A stretch of 62,948 nucleotides of DNA, from positions 1 to 62,948 of the forward strand of contig CACZEL010000023.1 of NCBI GenBank assembly GCA_902780235.1, in the 5' to 3' direction. Under the pieces are notes generated by a model, which was not told the DNA's origin, searched no databases, and saw nothing but the letters and a program-made list of their open reading frames with translations. The position numbers were made by a program, and so were the translations under genes. Every line of letters begins with the position of its first letter. The first letter of the stretch is position 1. This DNA comes from an uncultured Bacteroidales bacterium. Its GTDB lineage: Bacteria > Bacteroidota > Bacteroidia > Bacteroidales > Paludibacteraceae. Shown here piece after piece: positions 1-8,297 of the stretch.

Positions 1-6
1 TTCATG

Positions 7-1591
7 TTATTTAAGTGTATAATATTTATGGTTCCATGCTGAATGATGAATCTCCGGCAAAGTGATAATACCCTCTTTCGGCTTCTTGCCTGCGAGATAA
101 AGGGCGTACGCCACTGCAGCCAACTCATCCTCCGATTTAGCAGCGGGTTTAGCGATCGGAGCTACAGGAGCAGCGGCATGTCCTGCTTTCGCGCGACGCT
201 CTTCGAGATCCTTCAGGAACTGCTCTTTCGCCAGACCCGACTTGTACTCGCGGTACTGCTTGTCGTGCATTGCGAACTCGAACAACTCCTCGTCGTCCTG
301 TCCGCGATCCCAACCCAGTTCTTCCATCTCTTTGATATACTGCGGCAGTACGTTCGGATAGAGTTTCTGCGGGTCGTCGGTGTAGAACTCAAAGCCTTTC
401 TCCTTCGCCAACTCAATGATCTCCGGTGCCAGTTCTCCCGGTAACTTACCGGACTTACCGAGGATCATACCCCACATAGCGGGATCCATACGGGTGAAGT
501 CTTTCTCGCCCATCGAACGGCTGAAGAGGTTCATCAGGGCGGCGTTCTTCACATACTGGGTCGAAGAGCTGCACGAGCAGTTCGTCTTCTGACAACTCTT
601 TCTCGCCTTTCTTCTTGAGGTTCGCATTGATAGCGGCATGCATACCTTTGAGGTCGGCCATGAGCGAACCCATCATACCGCCCGGCAGACCGCAGCCTAC
701 GAGCAAGGACGTCATGAGGGCGTTCTTCGGATCGATCCAATAACCGAGGAAATCATCGATGAACTCCTGCGTCAGGCTACGCGCCTCCATGTAGGCTTTC
801 ATATTGATGTCCTTCACACGGAAACCGGCATCCTTGAGCATAGCTTGGATGGTGATCACGTCCGGATGAACCTTACCCCAACTCAGCGGCTCCATCGCAA
901 CGTCCAGCACGTCACCGCCGGCTTTGGCTACCTCGAGCATCGAAGCAACGCTGAAGCCCGGCCCCGTATGACCGTGGTACTGAATGATGATATCGGGATG
1001 TTTCTCTTTGATAGCGGCTACGATCACGCCTAACATGTGCGGACGACCGATACCGGCCATATCCTTCAGACAGATCTCCTGCGCACCACCTTCGATCAGC
1101 TGCTCGGCGAGGTTGATATAATACTCCGCCGTGTGTACTTTCGAATAGGTGATACACATCGTCGCCTGCGCGGTCATACCTGCCTCTTTCGCCCATTTGA
1201 TGGACGGAATGATATTACGCGGGTCGTTCAGACCGCAGAAGATACGGGTGATATCCGTACCCTGCGCATGTTTCACTTTGTACATCAACTGACGCACGTC
1301 TGCCGGCACAGGGTTCATGCGCAATGCGTTCAGACCACGGTCCAACATGTGTGTCTTGATACCTGCCTCGTTGAACGGCTTGCAGAACGTACGAACGGCT
1401 TGGTTCGGGTTCTCACCGTACAGCAGGTTCACTTGCTCACTCGCACCGCCGTTGGTCTCCACACGGTCAAAACAACCCATGTCGATGATCACCGGCGCGA
1501 TACGCGCTAACTGGTCCTTACGCGGCACGTACTTACCGCTACTCTGCCACATGTCACGATAGACAAGGGAGAATTGAATTTCTTTTTTCAT
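7..1591 (-). pseudogene. oadA: Oxaloacetate decarboxylase alpha / pyruvate carboxylase subunit B, frameshifted
   Basis: The carboxyltransferase subunit moves CO2 between oxaloacetate/pyruvate and biotin. The first 360 or so residues show the DRE-TIM-like barrel (YRDMWQSSGK near the start, EICLKDMAGIGRP, IIQYHGHTGPG) and the rest is the conserved PYC_OADA C-terminal domain (KYVKNAALMNLFSRSMGEKDF). The two parts lie in different frames. One extra C in the CCC run at 558-560 (minus strand) explains the shift: removing it gives LFDQYVKNAAL and a 527-residue protein. The tail is an Ala/Pro linker ending in NHKYYTLK with no biotinyl MKM motif, so biotin would be on a separate carrier. The break may be a sequencing error, since two more single-base indels lie within 2.6 kb. 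Family call is firm; the status of the frameshift is not. Confidence 0.85.
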
Positions 1592-1629
1592 TATATTAGA
1601 ATTCTTAATTTTTAATTCTTAATTTTTAA
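1592..1629. repeat. Heptanucleotide tandem repeat spacer (AATTCTT/AATTTTT)
   Basis: Alternating 7-base units AATTCTT and AATTTTT fill the gap between the carboxylase and barrel genes. It is one of many period-7 spacers in the core parts of this window. Confidence 0.75.
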
Positions 1630-3300
1630 TTAAAATCCGAACGATAGTCCGCAACTAAACGTCAGGTTCTTGCCTTGCTGATAAACCGGACTATATTGGT
1701 CGAGGTCCGCCTGCTCGCCGGCTCGTGCATGGTTGTAACATGCATCGACATGCGCATAGCAGTTGTTGAACACCTCATAAACGGCGCGGAACTTGATCTC
1801 ATCGTTCCGCCAGATGACGTTCTTGAACGGTTCTTGCGCGATGATCTTACCGATATCGCCGCGGATATAGTCGTACGCCGTATATTTGGTGTCATTGGTA
1901 TAATTGAGCATCAGCCTTAGACTCCGCGTCGGACGGTAACTCAACTGCAGCCAGATACTCTGGGCGTTCGACCCCATGTAATGGCCCATCTGATAGCTGT
2001 TCGAGGTATAGTCCAGCACCGCGATCGAGTGTTCGTACGTCGCGATATAACTGCGCATGAACTCGCCTCGCAGCGCCAAGCCTTTTACCGGCCAGCCGCT
2101 CCAGTTGAAACCCACCAGATAGGACACGGGGTTCTTCTGCGGGTTCGATTTCTTGAGACGATCGAACTTAAACTCATCGAGGAAGAACGAACCGTACAGC
2201 CTCAGATGATCGGTCGGACGAACGGTGATCGTTGCAAAAGCCTGTGATCCAGCGATTTATAGAACGCGATCGGAATGAAATACGCAGCTTGCACGTTACG
2301 CTCGGCATAGACGATCGAGTTACCGATCCCGAACTGGATATACTTGCAGGGCATAAACGTGAACATGTTCGCCGCCATGAACTTATTCGCCGGCCGATAT
2401 TCCCGTTGCGTGCTTGTCTCCGTCTGTTGCTCGATGTACCAATAGGTCGAATCGATCACGTTCGAGACCAGCCACGCATGGAAATAGTCGAACTGGAACC
2501 ACTTACACGGCGTTAACTGCAAAGTCACCATCGGTACAGCGGGGTTATGCGCCGACAGGATATTCGAGCAATGTTGCGCATCGCCCCATGCGACCCGTTC
2601 GCGTTGCACGCCGATACTACCCCACCAGGCATAAAGCGATATACCGCCTCGTGAATCCGAGAAATCACCGCCGTAGTTCGCCTCTTTATATTGCACGCCC
2701 GCAAGGTCATTCAAGTATCCCGGCTGCGTGATACGCGCACCCATCGTTTTGCTGCGCGGGTCGTAATAAGCGGCGCTGTTGTAATAGGTCTCATTCAACC
2801 CGTTGCCGCTCCAGCTGTTATCGCGAATCGATCCCCAGATCGACACATGATGCGCGATGTCCATCTGGATCTCCGCGCCATAGACACGATGCATCAGCAG
2901 ACCCTTCTTCGTGTTGTAATCAAGGTCCATGCCAAGGATCGGTCGCAGACGCATTTTGAAGATCTTGTCTTTCGTCAGAATATGCAGACTCGGGTCCGCC
3001 AGATTGAGGTTCGACACCGCCGTCTTCCATTGTGTCACATGCCGATGGCCGTAACTGTAGTACGTCGGCAGCGTGTCGCAGCAGCGAGTCCCTACCCTGT
3101 GCCTCGCGCAACCTTGCCGCGATATAATCCCGCGTGTACGGCTTCACGGCGGCATTGGTCTCAATCACCCCGTCCGTCGTCAACTCCTCGATGAAGTCAT
3201 ACACCTCCGTGTACTCAATCATCTCCGGAATCCGCTGAGCACTTAGACTTAACGAAAGACTCGCCGCAAAAATAAATCCTATCTGTCGTAATGTCGTCAT
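1630..3300 (-). pseudogene. Wzi-like outer-membrane beta-barrel protein, two frameshifts
   Basis: Three reading frames follow one another and restore one 556-residue protein. The N-terminus (MTTLRQIGFIFAASLSLSLS) is a signal peptide, followed by the helical region NAAVKPYTRDYIAARL seen in Bacteroidetes capsule-assembly Wzi-like proteins. The rest is rich in aromatic residues and ends in SFGF, as outer-membrane barrels do. Shifts: one extra base near 3078-3083 (GRDSLL joins DTLPTYYSYGHRH) and one missing base near 2244 (KSLDH joins AFATITVRPTDH). One insertion and one deletion cancel, so the total length stays divisible by three. Probable role is in surface polysaccharide attachment or export; this rests on family resemblance only. 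Confidence 0.65.
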
Positions 3301-3335
3301 AACGTCATAACGAGATATTCATTATTAATTATTCA

Positions 3336-3962
3336 TTATTTCGCATAGCGCGCATTTAGTCCTTCAATCACTTCGTCTGTGATATCGTAGCCGGCTACTT
3401 TATTCATCAGCACGGCGCCGTTGAGGATCAGATGATAACGACCGTCTGCGTTCATCTCCTTCAGATAACTCTGAACCGAATCCGACAACTGTTGGGTCAA
3501 CGCAGCCTGCTGATTCATGAAGTCATTGCTCAACTCCTGACGCAGGTTCTCCAGATCCTGCTGCTTGGCCATCAACTGCTGCTCTTTCTTCTGCAAACGA
3601 GCCTGCTCACTCTCTGCGCGCTCACGGCTCAGGAAAGCACCGGCCTCTACCTTACGCTGAAAATCGATCACATCTTTCTGGAAGGTCTCGTACTCTTTCT
3701 GGAAAGCTTTTGCCTTGCCGTCCAACTTCACCATCGACTCCTCGTACTGGGATTGCAGTTTGTCCGAAGCCTCTACCGCCAAGGTGTAGTGCGCCAAAAT
3801 GGAATCGGTGCTCACTACGGCGATCGGCAGCAACTCACCTTGCGCTTCCACCTCTCCGTTCGCGGACTTCTTTGCCCACGGGTTCACCGTAAAAAACAAC
3901 ACAAACAAGGCAACAACACCCGCTGCCAAAATCGACTCTACAATAATACTAATCTTGTTCAT
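3336..3962 (-). CDS. OmpH/Skp-like periplasmic chaperone
   Basis: About 208 residues. Skp/OmpH proteins hold unfolded outer-membrane proteins in the periplasm. The N-terminus (MNKISIIVESILAAG, then VALFVLFFTV) is a signal anchor or signal peptide; residues 60-160 form a long charged coiled coil (KLDGKAKAFQKEYETFQKDV, ERAESEQARLQKKEQQL), and the C-terminus ends in a small strand region. I start at the ATG at 3962, because the 13 codons upstream are encoded by low-complexity heptanucleotide repeat. It lies directly downstream of the small membrane protein gene on the same strand. Confidence 0.8.
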   Translation of the reverse strand: MNKISIIVESILAAGVVALFVLFFTVNPWAKKSANGEVEAQGELLPIAVVSTDSILAHYTLAVEASDKLQSQYEESMVKLDGKAKAFQKEYETFQKDVIDFQRKVEAGAFLSRERAESEQARLQKKEQQLMAKQQDLENLRQELSNDFMNQQAALTQQLSDSVQSYLKEMNADGRYHLILNGAVLMNKVAGYDITDEVIEGLNARYAK

Positions 3963-3964
3963 TT

Positions 3965-4020
3965 TGATATTTAATTTTAATTTTAAATCTTCAATCTTCA
4001 ATTTTCAATCTTCAATTTGT
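3965..4020. repeat. Heptanucleotide tandem repeat (TTCAATC/TTCAATT)
   Basis: Units TTCAATC and TTCAATT alternate through this spacer and run into the last codons of the gene on its right, supplying that protein's C-terminal KLKIEN. Confidence 0.7.
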
Positions 4021-4198
4021 GCTCCTTTCGGGCAAGTTTGTCTTCCGAAAGAGCACAATGTATACCATCTTGCTTCATTCGCTTATTCTGATGAATATGT
4101 TGCGACCGGAAACTATGATCCTTCCTCAGAATCACACCCACACTCAGCAGCAAAACCGCCGCTCCGATAAGTCCCAACACGATCAATAATTCCTTCAT
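3998..4198 (-). CDS. Small conserved membrane protein
   Basis: A 66-residue protein: one N-terminal membrane helix (KELLIVLGLIGAAVLLLSVGV), then a short soluble tail with HIHQNKRMKQDGIHCALSEDKLARK. The pattern of a membrane helix followed by a basic stretch and a GIxCAxSxD motif matches a widespread unnamed small-protein family of Bacteroidales. Function is unknown. The last six residues are encoded by heptanucleotide repeat, so the original stop has probably moved. It shares a strand and likely a transcript with the OmpH-like gene. Confidence 0.6.
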   Translation of the reverse strand: MKELLIVLGLIGAAVLLLSVGVILRKDHSFRSQHIHQNKRMKQDGIHCALSEDKLARKEHKLKIEN

Positions 4199-4226
4199 AA
4201 TATATACGCGCGCATAAAAATCGCCG

Positions 4227-4258
4227 CAAAATTACTACTTTTTTTTGAAATACGCAAG
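4227..4258 (-). promoter_or_regulatory. Promoter for the small membrane protein/OmpH pair
   Basis: Read on the minus strand: CTTG, 20 bases, then TAATTTTG, matching the Bacteroidetes housekeeping pattern, about 30 bases upstream of the start codon. Confidence 0.5.
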
Positions 4259-4456
4259 CGCGCACGCGTTTTTCTGTTATTTTTTTTGCAAGTACATCAT
4301 CTTCGATGACATAAAGAAACGTTCTTATGTTTTTAGGGAATTCTTGCATCTTTGGTTCCACCTCTTTGCGCTTCTGATTTTTGCAAATGTGATTTTGTGA
4401 ATAATGGGCACAAAAGATCCCGTCGGAGAAGAAAAATCGCAAAAAAATTAGAGGTA
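4259..4456. other. Spacer at the left edge of island 1
   Basis: AT-rich spacer between divergent genes. I see no convincing reading frame, RNA gene or heptanucleotide repeat here. It marks the change from repeat-containing core DNA to the accessory island. Confidence 0.4.
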
Positions 4457-4471
4457 TGCCACAATTTGGCA
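4457..4471 (+). promoter_or_regulatory. Operator palindrome, site 1 (AAA+ ATPase promoter)
   Basis: TGCCACAATTTGGCA is an inverted repeat (TGCCA / TGGCA around CAATT). It sits exactly 11 bases upstream of TATCTTTG (4483-4490), the -7 element of the AAA+ ATPase gene. Two more sites with the same spacing occur at 8245 and 12664. Confidence 0.75.
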
Positions 4472-4482
4472 ACCTAGCGTTG

Positions 4483-4490
4483 TATCTTTG
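4483..4490 (+). promoter_or_regulatory. -7 promoter element of the AAA+ ATPase
   Basis: TATCTTTG followed by GCAGCGC, identical to the start of the other two operator promoters. A canonical -33 TTTG at the right distance is missing; the palindrome occupies that position. Confidence 0.65.
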
Positions 4491-4514
4491 CAGCGCAATT
4501 AAAAATTTACGAGT

Positions 4515-6173
4515 ATGAAAAAGGATTTAAAAGCAACAGAAGTAACGAAGTTAACGCAAGTTCAGTTAGTGGATGAAATCATCGTTCGAATGGAAGACAA
4601 GAAGTTGTCTGAAGAGAGTGTCAAGAAGGCAAAACCTTTTATGGCAGAGTTTGCAAAACGGAATAACATATCCGAAAATGCTGCGATGTTGTTTGCTGCG
4701 TTCTTCAATAGTTTCGCGGACAATCACATCTGGATTAGGGATGTTGCAGGATTCTTTGAGTGCAATAAAGTAAAGATATTGACCATGTGGTCAGCCGTTG
4801 AAGAATTGGTAAACCGTAGATTTATCCTTCAATATAAGAAGGACAATGGGGACCTGTATTTCACGGTTCCCAATGACGTAGTTGCGGCTATGCGCGAAGA
4901 TAGAATTTATTCTCCGAACGCCAAGGCGGATTTAACGATTGATCAATGGATGACTGCGTTGAGTAGGCTGTTGAATGACAAAGATCATGATAATATTCCA
5001 TTTGTCAATTTTGTCGCAGACCTTCAAGTCTTAATCAATGCCAACAAACACTTGGTGATTGCACGTGAATTGGCAACGATTAAGGATGAAGAACACTTGG
5101 TTATCTTTGCAGGCATCATGGATCTGTTCGTCAGAAATAACGACAATCACGTTATCCGCGAAGATATCGAAGATATCATGGAGACACGTTGGCAGATGCG
5201 TATGCATGCGCGGTTGTTAGAGAAAGGTGTTCATCCTTTGCAGATTGCAGGACTTATAGAGCATAGTGACAGTAACGGGCAAGTGGAAGCGGATGCATGG
5301 AAGTTGACAGACGCGGCCAAAGAGCGATTCTTGGTGGAAGTGGATTGCTCCACGCCGATTGAAAGTGATAAAAATATCCAGAAAGCGGATAGTATCACGG
5401 AGAAACCGCTGTTCTTCAATGCGGCTGTAAGCAAACAGATGGCACAGCTGGAGACACTGCTTCAAGAAGATCGTTTTGCAGCTGTTCAGGAGAACTTGGT
5501 GAAACACGGAATGCGTCGCGGTTTTGCATGTATCTTCTACGGAGCGCCAGGAACAGGTAAGACGGAGTCGGTGTTGCAGTTGGCTCGCAAAACAGGGCGT
5601 GGAATTATGATGGTAGATGTGCCCAGTTTGCGCGATAAGTTTGTAGGCGAGACAGAAAAAAACACCAAAGCTATCTTCGATAAATACCGTAAGGTCTGCA
5701 AGAACTCCAAATTGGCTCCAATTTTATTGTTTAACGAGGCAGACGCGGTGCTATGCAAGCGAAATGAAGGAGCAACAGGAAGTGTGGACAAAATGGAGAA
5801 TGCGATGCAGAATATCATCTTGCAAGAGATGGAGAATTTGGAAGGCATTATCATTGCCACAATGAACCTGACGGGAAATCTCGATACGGCTTTCGAACGT
5901 CGATTCCTGTATAAAGTTGAGTTCCCGAAGCCGACCCCGAACGAGAGTCAACACATCTGGCACGCTATGTTGCCGGAGATCAGTGAAGCGGAGGCATTTG
6001 AATTGGCGAAGCAGTATGCGTTCAGCGGTGGTCAGATTGAGAATATCGCGCGCAAGCAGCTTGTCAATGCCGTGCTGACAGGTGAGGATAAGGTAAGTAT
6101 GGAAGCGATTCAGGAAGCGTGCAAGTCGGAGTTGTTCAAGAACTCCTCGATGAAGAGAATCGGATTCTGTTAA
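4515..6173 (+). CDS. AAA+ ATPase with N-terminal helical/winged-helix region
   Basis: 552 residues. The C-terminal half is a classical AAA module: Walker A GAPGTGKT (about 342-349), Walker B region APILLFNEADAVL, a sensor-1 IIIATMN and an arginine pair FERRF. The Walker B acidic pair appears as Asn-Glu rather than Asp-Glu; I have seen this form in related Bacteroidetes ATPases, so it may be normal for the subfamily. The N-terminal half is helical with a probable winged-helix (EDIEDIMETRW region) and no known catalytic motif. The gene is alone on the plus strand, convergent with the retron, and its promoter carries the island operator. Substrate unknown; a remodelling role in a defence or stress response is inference. 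Confidence 0.8.
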   Translation: MKKDLKATEVTKLTQVQLVDEIIVRMEDKKLSEESVKKAKPFMAEFAKRNNISENAAMLFAAFFNSFADNHIWIRDVAGFFECNKVKILTMWSAVEELVNRRFILQYKKDNGDLYFTVPNDVVAAMREDRIYSPNAKADLTIDQWMTALSRLLNDKDHDNIPFVNFVADLQVLINANKHLVIARELATIKDEEHLVIFAGIMDLFVRNNDNHVIREDIEDIMETRWQMRMHARLLEKGVHPLQIAGLIEHSDSNGQVEADAWKLTDAAKERFLVEVDCSTPIESDKNIQKADSITEKPLFFNAAVSKQMAQLETLLQEDRFAAVQENLVKHGMRRGFACIFYGAPGTGKTESVLQLARKTGRGIMMVDVPSLRDKFVGETEKNTKAIFDKYRKVCKNSKLAPILLFNEADAVLCKRNEGATGSVDKMENAMQNIILQEMENLEGIIIATMNLTGNLDTAFERRFLYKVEFPKPTPNESQHIWHAMLPEISEAEAFELAKQYAFSGGQIENIARKQLVNAVLTGEDKVSMEAIQEACKSELFKNSSMKRIGFC

Positions 6174-6179
6174 ACGAAA

Positions 6180-6213
6180 AAGCAGCGCAGTCTCGAAAGG
6201 GATTGCGCTGCTT
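6180..6213 (-). terminator. Intrinsic terminator of the retron operon
   Basis: A 10-bp perfect stem (AAGCAGCGCA / TGCGCTGCTT) with a 14-base loop, followed on the minus strand by TTTTTCGTTT. It lies 15 bases after the reverse transcriptase stop and between convergent genes. Confidence 0.7.
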
Positions 6214-6228
6214 GGGTGAAATCGGCAC

Positions 6229-7242
6229 TTATTTCTGAATATGTTTTCCGCGAAGGGCCAAATTCAATTTTATGCACAACGCACGATAAGTAGAATCAGA
6301 TTTCCCTTTAATCATTCTTAAATAGTTCAACTTGCCATAGGCCACATTTAGCTTATGATTATCTATCATGGGCGATATGGCTATGGAATGGATGAGGGCG
6401 CGAAGATTCTTGACGTATGTGCGCGAAACATTAACTTTCTCTCCGACGGTTAATCCTGTTACCTCTTGACGAGTTCCACGCTTTAATAAACGAGTTTTTG
6501 TAGGATTGAGCGATAGATTGTTGTCCATAATGATACGCTGCAGTTCTTGCATAAACTCTCCGTCCGATTGATAAACATTATGATTACTGCTGAATGTCAT
6601 ATCGTCTGCATAGCGCGTATAATCTACATGAAAACGCTTGGCTAAACCTATTAAACGTTGGTCGAGCATTTTGCAGAAGATATTAGACAAAACAGGCGAT
6701 GTGGGTGCTCCTTGTGGAAGATAACAACGATTACTTTTTTTATCTTCAGGTATAGTACAAACTTCAGCAATTAAACGAGCCACAAAGGGTTCTACATTAA
6801 TACGAGTTAGAGATTGCTCTACCATACGAGCACTAATAGATGGGAAAAAGTCTTGGAGATCTAAGTTTAAAACATAGTTCTTATTAAGATGACATAAAGC
6901 ATTGTCGCGCACAGATTTGCCGTAAACAAAACCCATTACCTCTTTTGGTGGTGTATAAATCGAGGACAATATAAAATTGAGACAGGTTTGAATTTGTTTC
7001 AATTCTTTTTTTGGAGCTCTAATCATTCTGTAACCACCTGATTTCTTGCGGATTTTAAATTGACGATATGCATGTCTACGATTCGAAGCTAGTTTGAAAA
7101 ACGTTAGACGATCTGAAAGGAAATCACTTTGAATAGCAAGGGTAGAGACATATGGACCAATAGCACTAATTGTGTGACAAAGTGCATCGATCGATGTAAC
7201 ATCAACCTCATTCCTTAACTGTGTAAATAATTTCCCGTCCAT
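6229..7242 (-). CDS. Retron reverse transcriptase
   Basis: 337 residues. It makes msDNA by priming reverse transcription from a 2'-OH of its own RNA. Visible motifs: retron motif X NAxxH as NALCH (114-118), RT motif A NLDLQDFFPSI, motif B LPQGAPTSPVLSN, catalytic YADD (211-214), and the retron-specific VTG (261-263). The N-terminal RKKSGGYRMIRAPK is the usual fingers segment. The start at 7242 lies 13 bases after the end of the retron RNA (7256), the normal arrangement. No effector is fused or clearly co-transcribed; the neighbours are the AAA+ ATPase (convergent) and the 192-residue orphan (upstream, same strand). Assignment as a retron rather than group II or Abi RT is firm because both the protein motifs and the RNA are present. 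Confidence 0.93.
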   Translation of the reverse strand: MDGKLFTQLRNEVDVTSIDALCHTISAIGPYVSTLAIQSDFLSDRLTFFKLASNRRHAYRQFKIRKKSGGYRMIRAPKKELKQIQTCLNFILSSIYTPPKEVMGFVYGKSVRDNALCHLNKNYVLNLDLQDFFPSISARMVEQSLTRINVEPFVARLIAEVCTIPEDKKSNRCYLPQGAPTSPVLSNIFCKMLDQRLIGLAKRFHVDYTRYADDMTFSSNHNVYQSDGEFMQELQRIIMDNNLSLNPTKTRLLKRGTRQEVTGLTVGEKVNVSRTYVKNLRALIHSIAISPMIDNHKLNVAYGKLNYLRMIKGKSDSTYRALCIKLNLALRGKHIQK

Positions 7243-7255
7243 AAAACAAAAAATA

Positions 7256-7479
7256 CTTGGAGAACATAGGTACTTCTAAAAGATGGATTCAAGCGATGCG
7301 GCAAGCGCGGCGTTCAAGCCTTTAGGATACTCCATGAAGTGGAGCGGACTAAAGGTAATGCCGAGCGATAGCAAAGCGCAGAAGCCGACAGAATAAACGT
7401 TGTTGTCAAGACCGTTACGGGACTTGATATCTGCCGATAACAGCAGACGGGGTTCAAGTGGATTCCTATGTTCTCCAAG
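7256..7479 (-). ncRNA. Retron msr-msd RNA
   Basis: Flanked by a perfect 15-bp inverted repeat CTTGGAGAACATAGG: a1 at 7465-7479 and a2 at 7256-7270. This a1/a2 pair is the defining feature of a retron RNA, with the branching G expected at the GG ending a1. Inside, read 5' to 3' on the minus strand, are two msr-type hairpins (TCTGC/GCAGA, 7430-7447; TCAAG/CTTGA with inner CCG/CGG, 7406-7427). An msd-type stem follows (CCTTTAG/CTAAAGG enclosing CTCCA/TGGAG, 7319-7355). About 224 nt in total. The exact branch base and the msDNA ends cannot be read by eye. Confidence 0.88.
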
Positions 7480-7490
7480 CAAATCATGCG

Positions 7491-7522
7491 CAAAGGTACA
7501 ACTTTTTTTTCAAACAAGCAAA
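7491..7522 (-). promoter_or_regulatory. Retron promoter
   Basis: TTTG (7519-7522), 20 bases, TACCTTTG (7491-7498). Transcription would begin around 7485, a few bases before a1. The island palindrome is absent, so the retron looks constitutive. Confidence 0.75.
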
Positions 7523-7565
7523 TTATTGCTAAAAAATTTTCAAATTAACGAACTTAAAAGTGCCA

Positions 7566-7598
7566 GCCAATCCGTCCGGGTGTCGTACGGATTGCGGC
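7566..7598 (-). terminator. Possible terminator after the 192-residue gene
   Basis: Stem GCC..AATCCGT / ACGGATT..GGC with an 11-base loop, followed on the minus strand by TGGCACTTTT. It lies about 30 bases past the stop of the upstream gene. Confidence 0.45.
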
Positions 7599-7625
7599 AA
7601 TCATTCAACCACAAGAGGGTTTTCA

Positions 7626-8204
7626 TTATTGGAGAACAGCGACTGAGAAATCAAGTGCTTCGATCTCTGCGAGGAGCTTCTTGCAATCTTCTTCGGACAT
7701 TCTCTCTACGTGGTTCTTGTAGTACTTGCGCGTGAGGTCGAAGTGGAGATTGTAGATCGCTTTGATATCCTCGATGTAACCGTCTGCTTCCCAGTTCTCC
7801 ATGATGTCGGTGACAACATCTCCGCGGATTCCGGGCCAAATCGTTACAGGCGTTTCCTTTGCGTCTTTCTCAAGGCGTGCGACGAGTTCGTTGTGGAGGA
7901 AGACGAGCGGAAGGATGAAATCAGCGCCTTTCATGAGGAGTAAACCCTTCCGAGTCTCTTCGTCATTTCGATCGCGGCAAACGATGCCATACGGTACAGC
8001 CTTTTTCGGGCTCTTGAGAAGCTTGAGCAGCTTGCCCGAATTATAGAGACGTTCGTAGTCGAACGAAAGGCGGTCATTGTGCTCACACAGAGCCTCGATA
8101 GTTTTGGGATCGAGAGAGTCGTCAATAGACGGATTGTGAGCTACGATGGTTTGGTTGAAGATTTCTGTTGCTTTCATTTGCTTAAGTTTTTGATGGTTAA
8201 ACAT
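7626..8204 (-). CDS. Orphan 192-residue protein under the island operator
   Basis: I do not recognise the family. The protein is soluble, mostly helical and acidic, with no signal peptide or membrane segment. Noticeable stretches are YGIVCRDRNDEETRKGLLLMKG and TIWPGIRGDVVTDIMENWEADGY. Start: ATG at 8204 gives a leader of about 15 bases from the predicted transcription start; an internal ATG at 8177 (MKATEIFNQ) is also possible. Its promoter is the second operator promoter, and the next gene downstream is the retron, so it could supply a partner function to the retron. That link rests on position and shared control only. Confidence 0.65.
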   Translation of the reverse strand: MFNHQKLKQMKATEIFNQTIVAHNPSIDDSLDPKTIEALCEHNDRLSFDYERLYNSGKLLKLLKSPKKAVPYGIVCRDRNDEETRKGLLLMKGADFILPLVFLHNELVARLEKDAKETPVTIWPGIRGDVVTDIMENWEADGYIEDIKAIYNLHFDLTRKYYKNHVERMSEEDCKKLLAEIEALDFSVAVLQ

Positions 8205-8225
8205 GTTGGTTTTTCAAAACCGCTG

Positions 8226-8233
8226 CAAAGATA
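8226..8233 (-). promoter_or_regulatory. -7 promoter element of the 192-residue gene
   Basis: TATCTTTG on the minus strand, followed by GCAGCG, 11 bases from the palindrome at 8245-8259. Confidence 0.65.
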
Positions 8234-8244
8234 GTATCTGAGAG

Positions 8245-8259
8245 TGCCGAATTGCGGCA
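8245..8259 (-). promoter_or_regulatory. Operator palindrome, site 2
   Basis: On the minus strand TGCCGCAATTCGGCA (TGCCG / CGGCA around CAATT), identical to site 3 and two substitutions from site 1. Flanking CTCTGCCGCAATTCGGCACT is also shared with site 3. Confidence 0.8.
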
Positions 8260-8297
8260 GAGAGGGGAAGAAAATGCAAAAAAGAGCAGAAAAAAGG

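Noticed and set aside
4113-4472. 119-residue minus-strand frame
   Set aside because: Low-complexity sequence over a promoter region and another gene; no family features.
6229-7242. Group II intron or DGR reverse transcriptase
   Set aside because: No maturase or template/variable repeat; NAxxH and VTG motifs plus the a1/a2 RNA mark a retron.
7276-7517. Small proteins upstream of the reverse transcriptase
   Set aside because: The reading frames lie within the retron RNA and have no start signals of their own.
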